Source: Zerene cesonia (taxonomy: Eukaryota; Arthropoda; Insecta; Lepidoptera; Pieridae). Taken from it: DNA of 64,000 nucleotides. The translations under genes and the position numbers were made by a program. Positions 59,428 through 64,000 of this stretch are shown here, piece by piece. Where the stretch lies: contig NC_052130.1 of NCBI RefSeq assembly GCF_012273895.1, forward strand, positions 4,588,001 through 4,652,000. The letters are read 5' to 3'. Below the pieces are notes generated by a model. The model did not search any database, was not told the origin of the DNA, and worked only from the letters and a program-made list of their open reading frames with translations. Each line of letters opens with the position of its first letter. The first letter of the stretch is position 1.

Positions 59428-59570
59428 ACATGGAGGGCCTATCCTTTCCTCACCCTTCTTAGCCCATTTCATTATTCCTTTGACAATTGTTTTCCTATCC
59501 TTTTCCGAATAAAGGTGGGCAATATATTTACAGAGGCCGTACCTCTGCAAATGTTCATGAAGAGATCTAG
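59428..59570 (-). mobile_element. Repeat family A, partial
   Basis: Reverse copy with catggagggcctatcctttc, aataaaggtgggcaatatat and ggccgtacctctgcaaatgt. It stops at the ttcatgaag position. Confidence 0.65.
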
Positions 59571-60837
59571 AAATTAACACAAAGAACTTAAAAAGTTATA
59601 ATGCATTTCAATGCTATAAAACTAAAATTTAAAGTTACAATTGTTTATACTAGAAACTACAATATCTTTATTAATTATTATCAATGAACATTCAGACCGG
59701 ATTTGAAAAAGCAATGAATAAATTCCTAGCTCGTTGTAACGATACTGAGATGAAAAGTTTAGAGATTATAATTAAAATTGCATTATTATGCAGCCGTTCT
59801 ACTGCACTGATTATCGCAACCGGTTGTTTACAGCTTCGTTCTAAATGCGTATATAATAAATAAAAATAGTTATATAGAAGTCAACTCACAGGAAGTTTAA
59901 TAATTCAACCGGTGCTCCCAGAAATTCAGGAGAGGAGAGATGGAGGTTCGCAATTCGACTGATGTTGTTGTTGATAGAAAATTGGAATTCATATTCCTCC
60001 CTTGGATATTACTAACCCCCCTCCCCCCATATGATCGTCGGTGACCTTTAATAAAGATATAATATTGTATATCAAACATCTTTGTGGAGGTGTGAAGAAT
60101 AGTAATAAGCAGAAAAAATACCTGATATATAATGGCGTGATATTACAACTACTTAAAGGATTATTAAATAATAGTATAAACCTAATTAATTAAGAGTTAT
60201 TTAAGCATTTCTCGTGCTTCTCCTTTTTAAATGACTTGAAAAAGGTGATGCCTGCCATGTGTGTCCTATTTAAAAAAAAATTTAAAAAAATCTAATTTTG
60301 ACAATTTGAAGATGGACTACTTTTTTATTTATATATTTTGGTATGAAAACGTCGTCATGTTTCGTTTCGTGTGATTTACACGTATCGAATACATAATAAG
60401 ATGCACGTACTATGCAAAAAATCGCATACACACTGCAACCAATACTTCCCGCCTTGTCTAAAACGGTCATGTTAATTTGTTAGCACTATTTTTTAACTAT
60501 TCATCCTTGTCGGAAACAAACTTTAATAAATGTATAGTTCCCGTCACGCACAGAGTATCATTTATATACGATCACGATTATGAATGATTTCAATCAATAA
60601 AAGTTATATTATTGTTTTTCAGTGCAATGAAAAGACACGTGATCTTGTATTCGTTATATGTTTAGTTCCGATTATGTGAATGGATGCTAAATGCCTATAT
60701 ATAATATATAAAACACGAAATTTTGCACTTAATTTAAAACTGTAAACATTTTGTATTTTATTTCTAATAACTAAAAGCTTATTAAAAGACGATAAGGAAG
60801 ATGTGTTTCAGAGAGTAATTATATATGAATCATCATA

Positions 60838-61025
60838 CATATGAAGGTCCATATCCTTTTCCTTACCCTTCCCAGTCCTTCCTCCATTCATCTCGTCAAT
60901 CCTTTCTTAATCCCTTTCCAATTTAAAGTCGGCAATCCATTCGTAGAGGCCTCTCCAAATGTTCATGGGCGGTGGTAGCGCTTATCATCAGGCGACCCAA
61001 CAGCTCCATTGCCGTCGAAAAACAA
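60838..61025 (-). mobile_element. Repeat family A, partial
   Basis: Reverse copy with tccttttccttacccttccc, aaagtcggcaatccattcgt, aatgttcatgggcggtggta and cttatcatcaggcgacccaa. Confidence 0.75.
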
Positions 61026-61554
61026 TCATTATCATCAGCCCATTTATGTTTCCAGTGGACACGTGCCTACTATGTCTATGTGTGTCTATATAAGTAAATA
61101 AAGTGTATGGGGATCCTATTAATTTATGATTTTATCAGTCAAATCTATTAAACATGAAACAAAACATTTGAAAGTAGCGGACAACATAAAAACTCAAAAA
61201 GAAATGAAAATAAATTAAAGACAATGATAGAGGAATGAGGATAGATTTATTTCGCGCCATATAGCTCCAAAAATATTGAACGAAATGTAAAATTAACTAG
61301 CTGTTCGCCCCGTTTTCGTGCATGGTACACAATATTTATTACTTAATGAAGATAAAGCTTTTCTATTGTTGAAAAGAAAATAAAAATCTGTTTACTAGTT
61401 TTTTCTGTGAAAACATTACAAACATACATACAAAAGATAAACATTGCTCTCTTATTTTATGTGATAGTTGGTAAAGAAACTGTTGGGTCACCTTAAGGTA
61501 AGAACCAATACCGAACATAAACATTTGCAGTGGCTATATGACTGTACAAATAGC

Positions 61555-61690
61555 TTGCTAACAGTATTCGATACGGGATAAGAAAAAGATGGCGGGAATA
61601 AAAGAAAGGACTGGAAAGGGTAAGGAAAAGGATTCAGATCTTTAGTTAAAACACAATAACATGCTACTCTTTCATGCCGATCCGATAGAT
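61555..61690 (+). mobile_element. Repeat family A, decayed
   Basis: Forward copy with gaaaggactggaaagggtaa, aggaaaaggattcagatc and cacaataacatgctactctt. The ends are lost. Confidence 0.5.
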
Positions 61691-62734
61691 TGATTAAATA
61701 TATCGTATCTAACAACCACTGAACCAAATTATTATACTAGTAATATGGCATTACTAGCGCATTCGAGATGAAAATTCAATCGTATCGTGTTAGCTCGCGC
61801 TTAACAATTTAAATAAGCAAAAAGTATTTGCGCATCAATAACGTATTTATAGACGAGGTCTTGAAGCTGTCTGCTATTTTAATACATTCCTGGTGTCTTC
61901 ATTGATTGAAGTTTTGAGAGGATAAAAAAGTATTTTAAAATATGTGTTGTGACGTTTATATGAATAATACCGTAAGTTTATAATTTGTCAACCTTAATGC
62001 ATCTTGTTATTAATATGTTTTTTAAAGTTTCCCGTACAATGTCTGTTGAAGAGTAATAATTTATATAAGGTAAATAATGACTACGTAGTTACAGCAACAG
62101 AAACATAATTATTATTATGATAGTATGTAATTTGTTTGCACTCCTAAACTTTTAAGATTAATCATACAATTTTATATGCTCTTTAATGGCCAAGCAAATC
62201 GAATTTGGAATTTAATTAAATAATGGCGGCGTGTATGTGATTTAAAATAGACCGAATTTATAATTTAAATTAATTCAAACTTGATAGCTTGTCACTATAT
62301 AAGTAGAAATATTACCGAAAACTATAATTTATAAACATTGCACATTGTATCTCAGAATTAAGTAACCATATTATCAGTATTTACTTAAATTATTCATAAT
62401 CTATTTTTGATTTCTTCTAAACAAATATATTAGTATACATACACTATAAATAGACATATAACATCCCAATGAATCGGATTCATACGGTACAGTTTTATTT
62501 TCACTTAGAAAGAAAATTATCAGCTCCAATCGTAGCATTTTTTTCACGAAAACACGTTCATTTTCTTAAATGTGTTGGACGTGAATTCATTGCTGGCTGA
62601 CTATGCTGTATTAACATACACGTGATGGTATGAGTCTTTATATTGAAATTGAAAAATATAATATCAAATTAGCATTTGAAGCTATGGTATGAATTGATAC
62701 TGTTGTTATTGATTATAATATATATAATATATAG

Positions 62735-62925
62735 CATGCTACTGTGTTTCGTACGGTGCCTGGGGTGTTTTCATCTTCCAGGTCCATTCCTTCTTTCCAG
62801 TCGCTAATCCTTTCCTTATTCCTTACCTTTTAAAAGCTGTTAGCGCATTCACAGAGGCACTACCTTCGCGAATGTTCATGGGTGGTGGGGGTCGCTTACC
62901 ATTAGGCGAACTAACAGCATAATAT
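62735..62925 (-). mobile_element. Repeat family A, partial
   Basis: Reverse copy with agcatgctactgtgtttcgt, attccttctttccagtcgct, cagaggcactaccttcgcga and cgcttaccattaggcgaact. Confidence 0.75.
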
Positions 62926-64000
62926 ATGTATAATAACATCCATTAAACTTCTGCAAATATAACACGTGCGAAGCCGCGGGCAAAAGCTAATAGTGTATCA
63001 AATCGAAATACGAGTTATAATATAAAGCACGCATTAATTATAATCTGTCGAGTAGTTGGCTAGCCTCTAGCGACATTAGCCGCTGTACAATAAAGCGGAT
63101 TATTTTTAGCCAGCTTTTATACAATTATTATGATTGATTTATCAGCGCTATATGTTCTAATAAGTAAAGTTAATGGCCGTATCAAATAGAACCGCTATAT
63201 GGTTCCGTTCTAAGGTGACCTAGATACGGATGCGGGTTATTTTTTATAGGAAACTGTACTTATTTTTCACGATATATATCTTATTGAATTTATCTAAAAC
63301 TTGCTTTTCGCCCACGCAATCGAAGGAGATTTTCATGGGAATAGAATATATCACGGCATAAAATGGAGTCTTGATCACTCTCTAAAGATAACCTCCCAAT
63401 TATCTGAAGACTTAAAAATCATATAAACTGAACCAAAACTAAGGTTATACAAAATAATAACATTGTTACACACTGTACACTCATATACAGGTGTTAACGA
63501 TAACTCTGACGTGGAGAGATATAGACATATTATTAGAATACGCTAATTTAATATTGAATACTAATAATACAGTTTATTGGATAGACAAATATCATAACTG
63601 TACGGTGTATATCCCCAACCTAAGACAGCCTGTGTCTTGGGGACCACCTTCCATTTACATACAATTACATTTATTTGTACGTAAATTGATATTAAAATGA
63701 AATTGTTACACTAATGTTTATTTCAATAAAACGGAAGTAATGAAATTATAATAATTATGCACGAAATTGGAATATTTCAAGCACGTGTTTAACGTATTTT
63801 TTTATGCACGACACTTTCGGATGTATAACGTTTATATTACAGACATGCAACTGGTTTCTCGCCTGCGGTTTCACGCGCGTATTCTTAGGAAATTCCTACA
63901 GGACTGAGATGTTTCCTTTTGCTTACGTGTTCTACCTGACGTCACTTCTATGTTAATCTTAATACATTAATAACGTGTCTCCGTTTGTCCGTGATGGACT

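Larger units (their letters stand above)
57032..64000. other. Region upstream of W5, no gene found
   Basis: Contains the SINE-like element, the minisatellite, four family A pieces, and Helitron-like ends at about 61297, 62955 and 63300. The neighbouring Osiris gene, if any, lies beyond the window edge. No DUF1676-like exon was seen here on either strand. Confidence 0.55.

Noticed and set aside
1..64000. CRISPR arrays, operons, or bacterial defence systems
   Set aside because: The spliced insect genes, splice signals and repeat types show this is a eukaryotic nuclear sequence; no array of spaced repeats was found.

Overview
The window is an AT-rich eukaryotic segment, most likely from a moth or butterfly (Lepidoptera). 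Two things suggest this. The only well-supported protein genes are five insect-specific Osiris (DUF1676) genes. The spaces between them are filled with short Helitron-like repeats of the lepidopteran type, beginning TC, ending in a GC hairpin plus CTAG, and inserted between A and T.

All five Osiris genes lie on the minus strand, so transcription runs right to left. I label them by position: W1 (8120-10917), W2 (11359-12653), W3 (23276-25951), W4 (35298-41983) and W5 (51734-56960). I built each gene from exons with GT..AG junctions in matching phase. Each protein has a signal peptide, a Cys-x3-Asp-x3-Cys motif, a DUF1676-type region, a basic patch, a long hydrophobic stretch and a C-terminal LAY motif. 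W1-W4 share one gene structure (intron phases 0 then 1; exon 2 of 253, 253, 253 and 256 nt) and look like a tandem expansion of one ancestral gene. W5 differs: it lacks the first intron, and a separate small exon carries its C-terminal motif. The cluster is probably part of the conserved insect Osiris array, whose products act in apical secretion and cuticle formation. I could not assign Osiris numbers.

Layout: 1-8119 has no gene and holds repeats and a hairpin. 8.1-12.7 kb holds the close pair W1 and W2. 12.7-23.3 kb is a gene-free spacer with MITE- and Helitron-like copies. W3 is at 23.3-26.0 kb, followed by another spacer. W4 lies at 35.3-42.0 kb with two assembly gaps, one of them splitting its exon 2. 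42-51.7 kb is the most repeat-dense spacer and holds a third gap inside an apparent retrotransposon. W5 is at 51.7-57.0 kb. 57-64 kb has no gene and contains a SINE-like element and a 44-bp minisatellite.

The three gaps are each exactly 1000 N, so they are placeholders rather than measured sizes. The gap in W4 has the same 77 bases on both sides. Collapsing that overlap gives an exon of the length and phase expected for the family, so the gap is very probably artificial.
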